Both the position numbers and the translations under genes were made by a program. From positions 18,149,430-18,213,429 of the forward strand of contig OX578276.1 in NCBI GenBank assembly GCA_951217055.1: a stretch of 64,000 nt of DNA. The letters are read 5' to 3'. The stretch comes from Gerris lacustris (Eukaryota > Arthropoda > Insecta > Hemiptera > Gerridae). Below, piece by piece: positions 10,505-21,399 of this stretch. How positions within the stretch are numbered: the first letter of the stretch is position 1; each line of letters begins with the position of its first letter. The notes under the pieces were generated by a model. It was not told the DNA's origin. It saw nothing but the letters and a program-made list of their open reading frames with translations, and searched no databases.

Positions 10505-10775
10505 TTATATTTTTACTATTATGTACTGTATTAGGCTTCGGCAGTCAGTGTCATTAGGTACTTAGATCTAGCTTCCACTCACTACTGGAAATTTAAATTT
10601 GTCTATGGTACTGTTTGGGTTTATAGTGGTGGTTAGAGATAGTTGTAGGTGGTTAAACCTCCTCTCGAAAGCCTGACCATATACTGTAAATATATCCAAC
10701 GTCCTTTAAGATTACAAAATAAAATAAATACCATAATTTCATCAATAGTGACGGTTATAACGGAGATTGGTATCG

Positions 10776-10950
10776 TGAAGTGTTAGCATTCTTACCACTC
10801 CTACCTGACCCAAGGTTATTTTCAAACATATCTGGTAGTGGTGCGGGAATTCCAGGGAGGTAAGACATGTTTTATACTAATGATCATAATATGTGGATGT
10901 GTAAAGTGGCTAATTCCTTCCCTTACTGAATTCAAGAAGCTTGAGTTTGT
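10776..10950 (+). repeat. SINE-like repeat
   Basis: The segment with 'ggtaagacatgttttatact' and 'aatgatcat' followed by 'gtaaagtggc' is related to the reverse complement of 22640-22765. The 5' part ('gttagcattcttaccactcc') has a tRNA-like look but no complete fold. The ends are not clear. Confidence 0.45.
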
Positions 10951-10952
10951 TC

Positions 10953-11527
10953 AAAAACCGCACCTATTTGGTCTTTGTCTTTGGGTTCAACCACCCTGAG
11001 TAGGAAGAACAAAAATTGCACCTATGTGGTCTTTGTCTTTGTGTTCAATCACCCCGAGTAGGAAGAACAAAAATTGCACCTATGTGGTCTTTGCCTTTGG
11101 GTTCAACCACCCTGAGTAGGAAGAACAAAAATCGTACCTATGTGGTCTTTGTCTTTGGGTTCAACCACCCTGAGTAGGAAGAACAAAAATCGCACCTATG
11201 TGGTCTTTGTCTTAGGGTTCAACCACCCTGAGTAGGAAGAACAAAAATTGCACCTATGTGGTCTTTGTCTTTGGGTTCAACCACCCTGAATAGGAAGAAC
11301 AAAAACCACACCTATGTGGATTTTGTCTTTGGGTTCAACCACGCTGAGTAGGAAGAACAAAAATCGCACCTATGTGGTCTTTGTCTTTGGGTTCAACCAC
11401 CCTGAGTAGGAAGAACAAAAATCGCACCTATGTGGTCTTTGTCTTTGGGTTCAAACCCTGAGTAGGAAGAACAAAAATCGCACCTATGAGGTCTTTGTCT
11501 TAGGGTTCTACCACCCTGAGTAGAAAG
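10953..11527. repeat. 58-bp tandem array, ~10 units
   Basis: Ten head-to-tail units of 58 bp each contain 'cacctatgtggtctttgtct' and 'accctgagtaggaagaac'. The units differ by a few substitutions. The ninth lacks 3 bp in 'ttcaaccaccctg', and the first and last units are the most diverged. 58 is not a multiple of three and no frame stays open, so this is a noncoding minisatellite. Confidence 0.95.
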
Positions 11528-11566
11528 AAAGGACAGTATTATTATTAGTGGAGAGATGGTATTTTT

Positions 11567-11787
11567 GGTACTTCTTTAGATTGTTACTCCCCTATGTTTT
11601 TTTTAGAATAAAAATGACTTCGACTAAATAACAATTAAGACAAAGGGATGTTTAGTCCAGTGTTACTTTGGGACAAAGGAATATCACACTTTTTTTATAA
11701 GTGGAGTAACAGATTCCGTACACCTTCTTTAGATTGTTACTCTCCTCTGTTTTATTTATAAGGGGAGTAACAATCTAAAGAAGTGCC
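11567..11787. mobile_element. MITE with 'cttctttagattgttactcc' ends, copy 1
   Basis: The termini are inverted: 'ggtacttctttagattgtta' at 11567 and its complement ending at 11787. Further inverted copies of the same terminus lie inside. The interior includes 'gacaaagggatgtttagtcc' and 'tttgggacaaaggaatat'. The same composite order occurs in inverted orientation at 18150-18382. Confidence 0.75.
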
Positions 11788-12690
11788 GTATTTTTATTCT
11801 AGAAAAATAGTATGTTGTATTTTGTTGTTATTGATTTTGGTCTCTATGCACTTGACCGAAGGTTTATTTTTGTTGGATTAATGAAATTATTATTATTATT
11901 TACTTTTTTACAGTAACTAACTGTTCTTCTTCTTGTAACTTCTCATTATTATTGTTATTATTATTATGTATTTTACTTTTTATTGTATCTATTTATAAAA
12001 TTTTTAAGTCTTTAACTGATGTCAACTAATACAAACTAATTAATTAAACTGTGGTTGAATACTGGTCTACATAAAAAATATTGATGTAGGTTGATAAATA
12101 TTTAGTTAATTTATTACTCTTTTATTTATTTTTATTTATTTATTTATTTTTTTATTAGGGCTATAATAAAAAGTTATATTTCTGGGTGACTGAATGAATC
12201 CAAATAATATGTCATTGTGCTCCAAAAATAATTAGGGTTCGTTTTTTTTTTTTAAAAAAAACTTATTTAAAGAACAGATGAGGTGTAGCAGGTGATTTGT
12301 GTGTACAGAAATAACTCTATGCTGTTAAAAACACTTAATTTACTCTTGAGTCTATATTCCTTTGTTTGATTCCTCTGCCTATTTCCTCCTCAACTCTTTC
12401 TCTGTTCTATTGGAATAAAAACCTTGTAGTGTTAAAAATCACCTGTTGCTTCAAACTATTTATTTTAGTCAGTTATAAATATTGTGCTATTACTTAATTC
12501 ATGGGTAAAATTGTTGTATTTTAACCCCTTTGTTAATCTATTACTTAAATCTTTTTTTTTTTATTAATGTTTATCTATTATTTAATTTTATGATTTTTTT
12601 TTTAATTAAGTGAACGTTTTGCCTTAAACCATATGTTAATATACTTTTAGTTTTTTTTTTTTTTTTAATAAAAACATTCTTTTTTTTTAG
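11788..12690. other. AT-rich intergenic with poly(T) tracts
   Basis: Simple ATT/TTTA runs and several poly(T) tracts are present (12245-12255, 12550-12560, 12650-12666). I see no gene or bounded element. Confidence 0.7.
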
Positions 12691-12694
12691 CTCG

Positions 12695-13110
12695 CATATT
12701 TTTTTACTTTTCCTCACCTTCTCCGAAGGTATATAGGAAAAGTACTGTTTTCACTCAAAAAATCCGAAACCGAGATTTCAACGGAATTATTTGTTCTGGG
12801 TGTTTTTAAGACAATTTGAGTGGTTTTTAGCTGGATGTCAGTCCGTCTGTCTGTCTCTCTGTTTCATGCAAAACTCACACGGTTTTTAAGTTAGAGAGTT
12901 AAAACTTGGTACAAAAATTTGCCCTTACACGTAGTTGTGCTGCCTGGAAAATCAACATTTTCCGCCATCTTGAACCCACTTTGTTGAGTCAGCAAAAAAG
13001 GTCCTGATCGAGTTGAAATTTGGCACGAATGTACCTCTCGGTATGACAAACAAACCCACCAAGTTTCATTTGATATTGGCCGCCATTTTGAAGTTCGTTT
13101 TTTACTATCG
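12695..13110 (-). repeat. Dispersed repeat R3, 3' half
   Basis: Read on the minus strand, this contains 'gccaaatttcaactcgatca', 'gtgggttcaagatggcggaa' and 'gttgattttccaggcagcac', then 'cttaaaaacaccc', 'gaaaacagtacttttcctat' and the end 'gtgaggaaaagtaaaaaa'. The same order and end are seen at 21400-21810 and at 36610-37230 plus 39799-39925. The end is followed by poly(T)-rich sequence on the plus strand. Confidence 0.75.
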
Positions 13111-13359
13111 TTGGAACCGGTAAAAAATTACGAATAAATTATACAAAAAAGATGAAATTCCATTAATTAGTTTAAAAGTTATAAGTGAACATAATTATTA
13201 ATTAGTGAGATACTTTTGTTAAATAAAACGTCAAAGTTTGTTTAGGTCTGTCAAAATATACTTACCATTTTACCGCCAAAATTCAAATAATTAAATGAAT
13301 GAAATAAAATAATTAAAAAAAAAAAAAAATGGTAATAAAAAATCAGTTGGTTCAAAACA

Positions 13360-13397
13360 GTCACCCATCCAAGTACTGACCACGACCAATGCTGCTT
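13360..13397 (-). ncRNA. 5S rRNA-like fragment (probable SINE3-type relic)
   Basis: Read on the minus strand this is 'aagcagcattggtcgtgg' followed by 'tcagtacttggatgggtgac', which matches the central part of animal 5S rRNA containing the internal promoter (box C region). Only about 38 nt are preserved, and the flanks are not 5S, so it is not a functional 5S gene. A short stem 'cctgctgc-gaa-gcagcagg' adjoins at 13401-13419. Confidence 0.65.
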
Positions 13398-14279
13398 CCT
13401 CCTGCTGCGAAGCAGCAGGCTCTGAAGTGAGGAAAAGTTTTGAGGTACCCCGTACCCGATTTTTTTTAAATTTGGTAAGAAAAAATTTCTTATATTGCTA
13501 ATTTACCTTATCCTCCCACACCCCTTAGAGAACCCTTTAGGTTCGCTGCTATGGGGTTTTTTCTGTGAGTCAAGAGTGGTGGTACAGGGCCATGGTATGA
13601 TCCCATGGCCCCCATATCCATGTGTAAATGATCCATGGCGCACACCATACAGGCTTCGGTATTTCTTTTTACAGTGTAACCGACTCTTGCAAGAAGCCCT
13701 ACGCTTGGGTTTACCCACAGCATTGTGACTTAGGTGGGTAGCTATTTTAAGTGGAGCAGCTCCGATGTAGTTGTAAATGCCAATTATGTGGTCATACATT
13801 ACATGTATGACATCTTTAGTGTTAACATAGTGAGAGTAAAATGTCTTAATGACAAACTAACAGTACAAAATGGGGGTAGACTATAGGGCTATAATAGAGG
13901 TATTAAGGAAGGGACCTAGACCTAGTAGGTAAGGAATAAGGAGTATGAAGTGAAGATCCAAGGTGGAGCCTGTTTAGTGTTAGGTCAGGTATGACATTGT
14001 TTTTTCTCAACTGCTTAAAGCTAAACAATAATTTTCTTATTTTATTATAAGTAAATTAAACCTTACAAAATAATTTGTTATAGGTTTTACAAGAACATAG
14101 TTACTAAAGTTAGATATTTTATTAAAACATGCTATATGTGTGTCTTGGATAGCTCCTTGAATTTCCAAGTTTTTTAAAAAGTCTAATTTCCTATTTTTTT
14201 TTTTTTTTTTTTTACATATATGTAAGACTTCATAATTATTGACATCAATTATATGATCTGTTTCTAGTACATGGTAATA
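13398..14279. other. Intergenic with an unidentified less AT-rich block
   Basis: The block 13495-13735 is less AT-rich and carries overlapping open frames on both strands. Its minus-strand frame contains GKPKRRASCKSRLHCKKKYR and FTHGYGGHG. I do not recognise a protein, and the multiple overlapping frames suggest a repeat rather than a gene. The remainder is AT-rich with a poly(T) at 14194-14212. Confidence 0.45.
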
Positions 14280-14410
14280 AAATGTCGAAACGCGTATGTT
14301 AATCATTAATATAAAATTGTGGTAACAATGCTGTTGTGTTACTTTCTATTAACCTCTTTAGTCATAATTGTGAAGTGGTACCACAAAATCTCAGTCAAAA
14401 CAACTAATTA
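14280..14410 (+). repeat. Dispersed repeat pair member
   Basis: It shares 'tgttgtgttactttct', 'gtggtaccacaaaa' and 'ctcagtcaaaacaac' in the same order with 24195-24300, including an upstream 'gtcgaaacg' phrase. The family is not identified. Confidence 0.6.
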
Positions 14411-15039
14411 TTTATATTTATATAACTCCATTGGCTTCCGCAGACTGTTGTCCCGTAGATTATTATGATTAATTTACTGCCATAGATACTGTTCCTCTGT
14501 TAATCTATTGACACTCCTTTAACTGCTAGAGCTTTTCCCTTCCTCTGTGCCTTCTGAAAGGTACAGAGCCTATACTAACTCTGACTCCTCCAGTTTTACC
14601 TGCCACACTTCTCATAATTCTCATATATGATGGCTGGATTTTCCTTTACTCAGAATCGGGTAAAATATTTTATAAACCAAAAAATTGCATATTTCATTTC
14701 GGTTTCTTTGGTCTTATTTCTCAGCTATAGTCTTCTTAATGCATGGGAAATTTTACAGCCTGTATCGTATAGTCATCCAAGCCTCGACTTGCTTGTGTAT
14801 TTTCCCGTTCTGACTGATGTATGCTTCTAGGTAATTAAAGAGGAATCAACCCTGTTCCAACGTTGATCTGCTTGCGTTATTTTATGTAGAATCTCTTCTC
14901 TGGATTAACTGATATGGATAAATTAATAATTGTCAAAAATTGACGTCATTGGTTTGCTATCGTTTAGTGTAATAACTAATAACTAATTATTGCCAATTAA
15001 ATAATTATTATCACATTCATTTTAATTTGTCTCCTAGAC
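14411..15039. other. Intergenic, nothing identified
   Basis: A plus-strand open frame at 14627-14830 encodes a hydrophobic stretch but has no recognisable domain and no splice or repeat context. I call no gene. Confidence 0.6.
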
Positions 15040-15345
15040 AGCTTTATCTTTAGGATACTAATATTTAGCTGAAGAGGAGTTGTTTCGCATTCTGGAAAAA
15101 TAGAGCGACAGACAGACACGGATCCAAAAATGTTCCTTGATGTCTGAAACGGATTTCTGTCTTGGAAAATTCCGTTACCTTGGATAAGCTTATTAGCAAA
15201 ATCAATACAATTTTGACAGATTAAAAAAACGGGGGAAACAAACAAACAAACTAAACAATACTTGTAAAAGCATAAAATCAATTAAGTACGTGATAGGATA
15301 CGAGGAAGCTATGTGCCACACCAATTGGCAGTCTATGTTATTAAT
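15040..15345. repeat. Two R1 pieces in opposite orientation
   Basis: 15040-15185 is R1 sequence in minus orientation ('ttccttgatgtctgaaacgg'). 15205-15345 is the R1 terminus in plus orientation ('aacgggggaaacaa' and 'gaggaagctatgtgccacac'). Full R1 copies at 44445-44995 and 49535-50015 carry these blocks in one orientation, so this copy is rearranged or made of two fragments. Confidence 0.65.
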
Positions 15346-15545
15346 ATTAAAAATCGCGATATTATACCCTTAACATGAATACAATCTGCGTTACGTCTAT
15401 ACGTGGTAAATTGGTTTAGTTAGACATCTATTCAAACAAGTATGGCGCGCTTCACGTAAGTACGTGGGGCGATAATCGCCGGTTTCTGTACATTAAAGTT
15501 AAAATTATTAAGTGTAATATAATTACACTAATTTTAATATTAATA

Positions 15546-15935
15546 TTCTTTTTCTACTCTTCAAGACCTTTAAATTGATGTAGGTATACATGTTAGGGTA
15601 ACTAAAACAATGTGGAGTCACCCGCCATATTGGCCGCCATCTTAAAAATATTACGTGTGAAATTTTAATAGTTGCATGTTCTTTTTCTACACTTCAAGAC
15701 CTTTAAATTGATGTATAACATGTCATAGTTACTAAGAACTTTTTTTAGTCGCCCACCATATTGGCCGCTATCTTGAAAATGTTAAGTGTGAAATTTAAAT
15801 AGTTGCATATTCTTTTTCTTCATTTCAAGACCTTTAAATTGATATATAACATGTCATGGTGACTAAAAACTTTTTTTTTTTGTCACCCGCCATATTGGCC
15901 GCCATCTTGAAATTAGTAAGTGTGAAAAATCCAAA
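15546..15935. repeat. ~131-bp tandem repeat, 3 units
   Basis: Units start at 15546, 15679 and 15810, each beginning 'ttctttttct' and containing 'caagacctttaaattgat' and 'gccatattggccg', then 'gccatcttgaaa'-like sequence. Unit identity is moderate and there is no open frame. R2-like sequence follows downstream. Confidence 0.85.
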
Positions 15936-15944
15936 ATTTGTCCA

Positions 15945-16095
15945 GTTGTCTCAAATGCCGAGACGCACCTGTGTGCCGAATTTCATGTTCCTAGCTATGG
16001 CAGTTTATTAATTGAAACAAGCAACGGACAGACAGACAGAGCCGTTATGTAAGGTTTCTTTTTGTACTTTGTACAGAATCCTAAAATTAAGTCGC
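15945..16095 (-). repeat. R2-like fragment
   Basis: On the minus strand, 'acaaaaagaaaccttacata' and 'ggctctgtctgtctgtccgt' are followed by a 'gaaattcggcac' phrase, the R2 arrangement also seen at 42490-42775. The copy is diverged. Confidence 0.5.
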
Positions 16096-16729
16096 GAGTC
16101 GCGACTTTGAATTGTATATATGTAATGACTGAAGATGGACTTGCTGGACATTATTATATCTTATAATATTATCTTTTCTTATAATGGAAGACAAAGTTGA
16201 TTAATTAGCTTCATCCATAGTGGTTTTATTATGATTGTCTTAAATGACGTGACAGCCTAACTGTAGGAGTCATTGTACATCGTGTAGTGCCTATGTTATT
16301 TTTCAATTTAGCCTTTTTTGAACAACCGGAAGTCTTGATGAACTAGATATTAGATATATTTCTGCTCTTGTACTAAACAATGGCCTACTTCTACCGTATA
16401 TAATCCTAATCCTGGTTAGTCCTTCGTCGTTTGAAGGATGAAAAACACTTCCTTCTGTATATACGTGTTAGTATACCATCCATTATTATCTGAGCTATAA
16501 TCGAATCTCTAGATTCAAGACGCGCCGAATCCATTAAACGTTATTATTCTAATTTATTTGATCGAATTGTTAATATCAAGTTCAATCTTAGAAAGTTATG
16601 TATCATAAACGCAGGGTTGTGTGGTTCGGTTCCTAGCTACGGGATACATTTTAAACTCTTTAATAAATATTATGAATGATTAACCTTATCTCATACCTAC
16701 AGTGACGGGGATTTGGTTCTAAATAGTAT
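16096..16729. other. Intergenic, nothing identified
   Basis: I see no gene or bounded repeat. Confidence 0.65.
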
Positions 16730-17055
16730 ACGGCCGCCATCTTGAATCAAGGGTCGATTGGTAAACCTTTAAATAAAAGCTGTTTATATGTAAAAGAAAG
16801 CTGACCTACAAATGTCAAGGCTCTATAGTTTAATCGGACCTCGATATATCATCGTGTCAAATTCTTCATATAAAGGCCGTTAACTTCTATTAAAATGGCC
16901 TATTGGAAAACTTTTTAAATCAAAGCTGTTTGTGCATCACAGAAGGAAACTAACTTCCGAATTTCATGGTTCAAGTGCAATCCGTTCTAGAGATATCGTC
17001 ATGTCAAATTCTGCATAATAAATGCCACCACCTTCTATCAAGATGGCGGATAGTA
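16730..17055. repeat. Diverged ~140-bp tandem repeat
   Basis: At least two diverged units share 'aaagctgttt', 'aagga(a)actaac'-like sequence, 'gatat(a/c)(a)tcgt(g/c)(a)tgtcaa'-type sequence, 'attct(t/g)cata' and 'cttctat.aa.atggc'. A 'gccatcttga' phrase links this to the trimer at 15546. Confidence 0.5.
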
Positions 17056-18149
17056 AAAATATTTCTTTTACCTAGGTGGTAAGAGGAACCTCCATGGAAA
17101 TTTCTTCTCAACATGCTGATATTCAGAGATACTGTGATGGATGAAGGAGTGAGTGGTATTTGGCTGTTATAGTTAGATTTCTTCGTCCAGTGTTTTCTAT
17201 TTGTTAGTTGCTTCGGATTTTAACGGTTACATTTATTTATTATTCAATAATTTTTCAAAATATACTGTACAAATAATTCCTAAATGTCCGGGCATCGAAC
17301 TCGACCTCTCGTCCTTTGTATTTATTATTTTTTTTTTTATATATATATATTTCGGGAACTAGTCTACGTCGAAGAGTAAAAGTGACGTTACACTTTCTTA
17401 TTTAATTTGTTACATGAGTGTTAGATGCTTGCATACATTTTCCGGTGAACCTGCAGAATGTGAATTTTCAAAATCTAAACAAAGATTTTCTAGCGATGTT
17501 TTTTTTACATCTATCTAAAGAGAGAACAATTAATCACTCCACCTATTATAATTCGCGCAGAACTGAACTTGAAAAATATTCAAAGTATAAAAAATCCAGA
17601 CCAAAGCTTTGTTGTTTTTTTGTTTCTTTACATTCTTACTGATTAAAATCGGAATTGCTGAAAGCGTAGTTATTTGAAGTTAGTCTTTGTTTAGTTTTAA
17701 AAGAAGCTTTGTTTTGTAGTCTAAACCAAGATTTTTCATCTATTATCTCTTATGTTCATTATCTTCTGATTATTTAGATATTTCTGCTTCGTATATTATT
17801 TTGCCTTTTTTATGTGTTTCTGATTAAGAATTGGTATCTGTAGAAAAAATAACTTTAATCAGTTCCTTTCTGTTATATGACTTAGACTTAAAAAAAGTAA
17901 GGAGTATATTATAAGCTTTTCATTAGGTTATTTGATGTTTCTTTTTAGTTCCCACATAACTTTTGTTCAGCTTATAGCGTTGAACCACAAGATAGGTACT
18001 AAATTGTTCAGAAACTGTCAAAATTTAATTAGGACTAGTTCGCCATTTTAAAAGCAAAACGGCAGCAGTTTGAACAATTGAAAATCATCCATCATTTCGA
18101 TTCTGCTTAAACAATTATGTATATATGCTTTTAAAACCGAAGACTTACT
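17056..18149. other. Intergenic with a solitary tRNA B-box-like site
   Basis: Read on the minus strand, 17285-17318 contains 'ggtcgagttcgatgcccgga', a good B-box with T-arm flanks, but no D-arm or acceptor stem. It is most likely a truncated SINE head. The rest is AT-rich, and an open frame at 17418-17642 has no recognisable domain. Confidence 0.5.
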
Positions 18150-18382
18150 GGCATTTCTTTAGATTGTTACTCCCCTTATAACAAAGATAGAGGGGAGTAA
18201 CAATCTAAAGAAGGTGTAAGGAATGTTCTTCTTTAGACTGTTACTCCCCTTATTAAAATAGAAGTGGGATATTCCTTTGTCCCAAAGTACATTGGACTAA
18301 ACATCCCTTTTTCTTGATTGTTATTTACACAATCATTTTTATTCTAAAACAACATAGGGGAGTAACAATCTAAAGAAGTACC
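18150..18382. mobile_element. MITE with 'cttctttagattgttactcc' ends, copy 2
   Basis: The ends are 'tttctttagattgttactcc' near 18153 and its complement up to 18382. A first hairpin unit (18150-18216) is followed by a second terminus and an interior with 'tttgtcccaaagtac' and 'ggactaaacatccc'. The element is the inverted counterpart of 11567-11787. Confidence 0.75.
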
Positions 18383-18524
18383 GACTTACTAACAACTCTC
18401 GATAGAAATCGCTTTTTTTTACTTATAAAGAAGTAATAATGAAGCTACTGGTGCCGAAAGTGTTGCACTCTAAATTTTTAGCTATTAAAAATAATTAATG
18501 TTTATAAAAAATTAATTTAAATCA

Positions 18525-18835
18525 AATTATAATTATTATTAACTACGGGAAACAGACAGAGAAAAATACACTCCAGCGCCGGGATTTGAACCACGGGCCT
18601 CTATATTTCCAGTATAGCGCTCTACCAACTAAGCTACGCAGGAGAATGAGTTTCTCTGACGTTAATGATACCTTGTCCCGAATTTAAGCTTTCAATTTTC
18701 CACATAAGTCTTAGAAGTCAACATTAATGACATAGAACTAGACCGAGATCTGGTTCAAATCCCGGCGCTGGAGTGTATTTTTCTCTGTCTGTTTCCCGTA
18801 GTTAATAATAATTATATTTGATTTAAATTAAAATT
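18525..18835. mobile_element. Head-to-head pair of SINE-C copies
   Basis: Two copies of a tRNA-headed SINE face each other. The shared body 'tgtatttttctctgtctgtt' and 'tcccgtagttaataataatt' with AT tails lies at both ends in inverted orientation. The left copy (minus) keeps a complete tRNA-like head at 18571-18645; the right copy (plus) keeps only the T-arm half at 18734-18770. A collapsed version of the same arrangement is at 52948-53073. Confidence 0.8.
18571..18645 (-). ncRNA. tRNA-like head of SINE-C (pseudo-tRNA, anticodon position GGA)
   Basis: The minus strand folds as a tRNA: acceptor with one mismatch, TA at positions 8-9, D arm 'gctt..agttggta..gagc', anticodon stem ctata/tatag with loop CTGGAAA (U33 present, anticodon GGA), a 5-nt variable loop, and a T arm 'cgtgg-ttcaaat-cccgg' with two stem mismatches. 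Genuine serine tRNAs with GGA have a long variable arm, so this is a SINE head or pseudo-tRNA, not a decoding tRNA. Confidence 0.7.
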
Positions 18836-19249
18836 TAATCTTTCTGTAGTATGAATACTACCAAAATGGTAAAATATGAATATAACAAATTAATGTTTTC
18901 CTCCAAGGGAGAATTTCGATGCGGAGTAATGTAATTAGTTTAAATATACACCATCATTTTGTTAGTGTGTTGGTGAACTAGGAATTGAGTTGTAGCATCA
19001 TTATATAAATAGAAAATTCCATTTAAATTTATGGGGAATATTTTCTTGCTGGGAATTATTGCAAGGAGAATGACCTCGGATCTCGGCCAAAATTTGAACT
19101 AGCTTTAATTATTTATTTACCTTTTCTTTATTATTGTGTAATATAGATAGTTTTTAAGTGTAACTCTCCACGAAATCTTTTATTGTATACATTTAATTAC
19201 TTAATTCTAAATGTAGTTATATTAGTAGCTTTCCCGGAAAAAAAAAAAA
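18836..19249. other. Intergenic, nothing identified
   Basis: The flank of the SINE-C pair ('gtatgaatactaccaaa') is shared with the 53085-53115 flank. The rest shows no recognisable feature. Confidence 0.6.
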
Positions 19250-19575
19250 TTGTGTGAGGCTCTCACGCATTAGAAGTGAAACTTTAATTCTAGAATGCAT
19301 TGCTCTCTTTAATTTTTTAACGAATTTGTTATTTGAGGATTAAGAAATGGTTATGGGAAATTTAATTGAAAAAAAAAAATTGCTACGCTAAGGCAACCAC
19401 ATTTATTCCAATAAAAATAAAGGTTTGTTTTGATTTGCTGGTCTTTAAATAGATATAATACAATTAATCTGTAAAAATGTTACACTTGGACGAGTCTCGA
19501 ATCGCAAACTTCGTTACACGTTGTCACTATATGAAAAAAATCACTCTACCGCCGCCAAAGAAGTTTCACTTCAAA
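19250..19575 (-). repeat. Repeat R5, copy 1 (weak tRNA-like head)
   Basis: The bounds are inverted AAGTGAAACTT at 19274-19284 and 19561-19571, preceded by a small palindrome 'gtgaggctctcac'. The body contains 'gctacgctaaggcaaccaca' and 'atttattccaataaaaataa'. Read on the minus strand, 'tggcggcggtagagtga' plus 'gcgattcgagactcg' resemble a degenerate A box and B box, so it may be a tRNA-derived SINE; the short inverted ends suggest a MITE instead. A near-identical copy is at 47343-47675. Confidence 0.75.
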
Positions 19576-21399
19576 AATAGTTTCTCATTCATTTTGGAAC
19601 ACAAAGATGGAAAATTAAAATAATCACAATAAAATTTGTTCACGGGAAAGACGGAAGACTGCGGAGTGGGACCTTGTATTTTAACTATGTTAAAAATATC
19701 TATATGAGAAAAAATTTGACATTGAGATGTGTCAAACTTTTTTTTATCACTATTTCTCTCGAAATTGAATGTTATATTTATGTTTATTGCAATGTACTAA
19801 ATTTGTGTGGAAAAGATTAGTTTATTTTATTTCACGAAAGTGCAACACTGCATATTTATTTATTTTCAAATGTTTTTCCTCATTTCACGTTTCTTCTAGG
19901 GATACGGTGTTTATTTATTTATTTTTTTTAAATCATGACTCATATAATATATAACGTTAGCATTATTTTCCCCTTTATAAGAGAGATATTGCTTTATTTT
20001 TGGTCTCTCTTTAGTTTACTTTTTTATTTTATTTTTGGCATGTTGTCATAACTTTCTCACTGTAACTGACAGGTTAATAATTTAAAAGAGGGAAAAGACC
20101 TTGCTCCCAAACATTAAAAAAAATACTAGACAAAGATTTAGAAATCGATGCTAAAATATTTAGCTTGTTGCATTAAAAGAGGTCAAGAACTGGTGAAGGT
20201 GGTGTTATGAGTGGCCGACAGTGGTTTGCGTGGTCTATAAGTCCTAGCCTTGTCAGATCTGAATGCGTGCCTGGTTGCTGGTTGTCTAGTTCGCTGAACG
20301 GACCGCGGTGCTACGGCCCTTGACAATGCTTTTGGTTAGAGGTCACCCGTCTCCACACCAAGGATATTTTTAGATACGCTCATAGATTTTCCATGGCCTA
20401 TTTCGTTCCGTTGTATTCTACCCCTATTAGTTGTCTTTTCTCAGCTGTTCTAAATGTTGTGCCAAATAATTTTATTATTATTATCTGAATGATTATTATT
20501 TTACTTAAAGACTATTGTATCGTTCCTCTCGTGCTTGAACCACGAAAGTTCAAATATCACATTTTAAAAAAAGCGTTTCAAATTTCCATAAATCAAAGTC
20601 AAGACTCTTTAGTCTTGACTTTGGAACCAGCTGGTCAGGTTCAACTGAAACCATATATAAAAAAGAAGTCAAACTGCTTAGTAGACTGAGAATATGCAAA
20701 TTTGCTCGTTCCATAATAACGGATTTATTTTGTAAAACTTTTTCTTTCTGCATTCAGTTTTTAGAGGTATACGTAATTAAAAAACAATAATATTTTGTTT
20801 AATTAATTTTTAATATTACTATATTTTGCCTGAACCTGGGCATCTTTAGGCCTAAAATAACATTATCCGTCCGTATTATGTTTTTCTTTAATTTATTTTC
20901 TTATCACTTTTTCCAAAGCAAGGTTAGTATAGTATAGAGTATAGAGTATAGATTATCAAAGAGAATCTATTTATTATCTGTGTCATTGTGAAATAAAAAA
21001 ACATCAAATTAAACTTGAAGAATTTGGGGAACAAATTGACATACTTGGTGATACTGAATTTATAAATCTAAATTATCTTATTTATTATTGTAAACAAATA
21101 ATAGTGTACAAATTTTAGTAGGTATATGGTATCCCCGAGATTATTATTGGAATATATTAGAAGAAAGAAAACCCAAAAGAGATTATTATTGTTTAAGAGA
21201 TAAACATTTTAAAAACATGTTTCATAAAAACTGGAGGTTTACCTACATGGACATGTTCTATTCCCAGTGGAGTCCCATTTTTTTCAATAACTGTGAAACT
21301 TAATTTTTCTGGATAACTTAACTACCTATAAGAATACATTTAAATAAACTAAACGCAACAGTTTTTGCGAAGTGTTGTTCCCCGTAATTATTCAGTGTG
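19576..21399. other. Intergenic with an unexplained less AT-rich segment
   Basis: 20175-20370 is clearly less AT-rich than its surroundings and shows no open frame, tRNA or rRNA similarity that I recognise. A perfect 13-bp stem with a 4-nt loop (caaagtcaagact / agtcttgactttg) is at 20594-20623. The remainder is AT-rich with no call. Confidence 0.55.

Noticed and set aside
10953..11527. CRISPR array
   Set aside because: The units are contiguous with no unique spacers, and the genome is eukaryotic; the same applies to the 57-bp and 64-bp arrays.
18571..18645. Functional tRNA-Ser (GGA)
   Set aside because: It lacks the long variable arm, has stem mismatches and is part of a repeated SINE.
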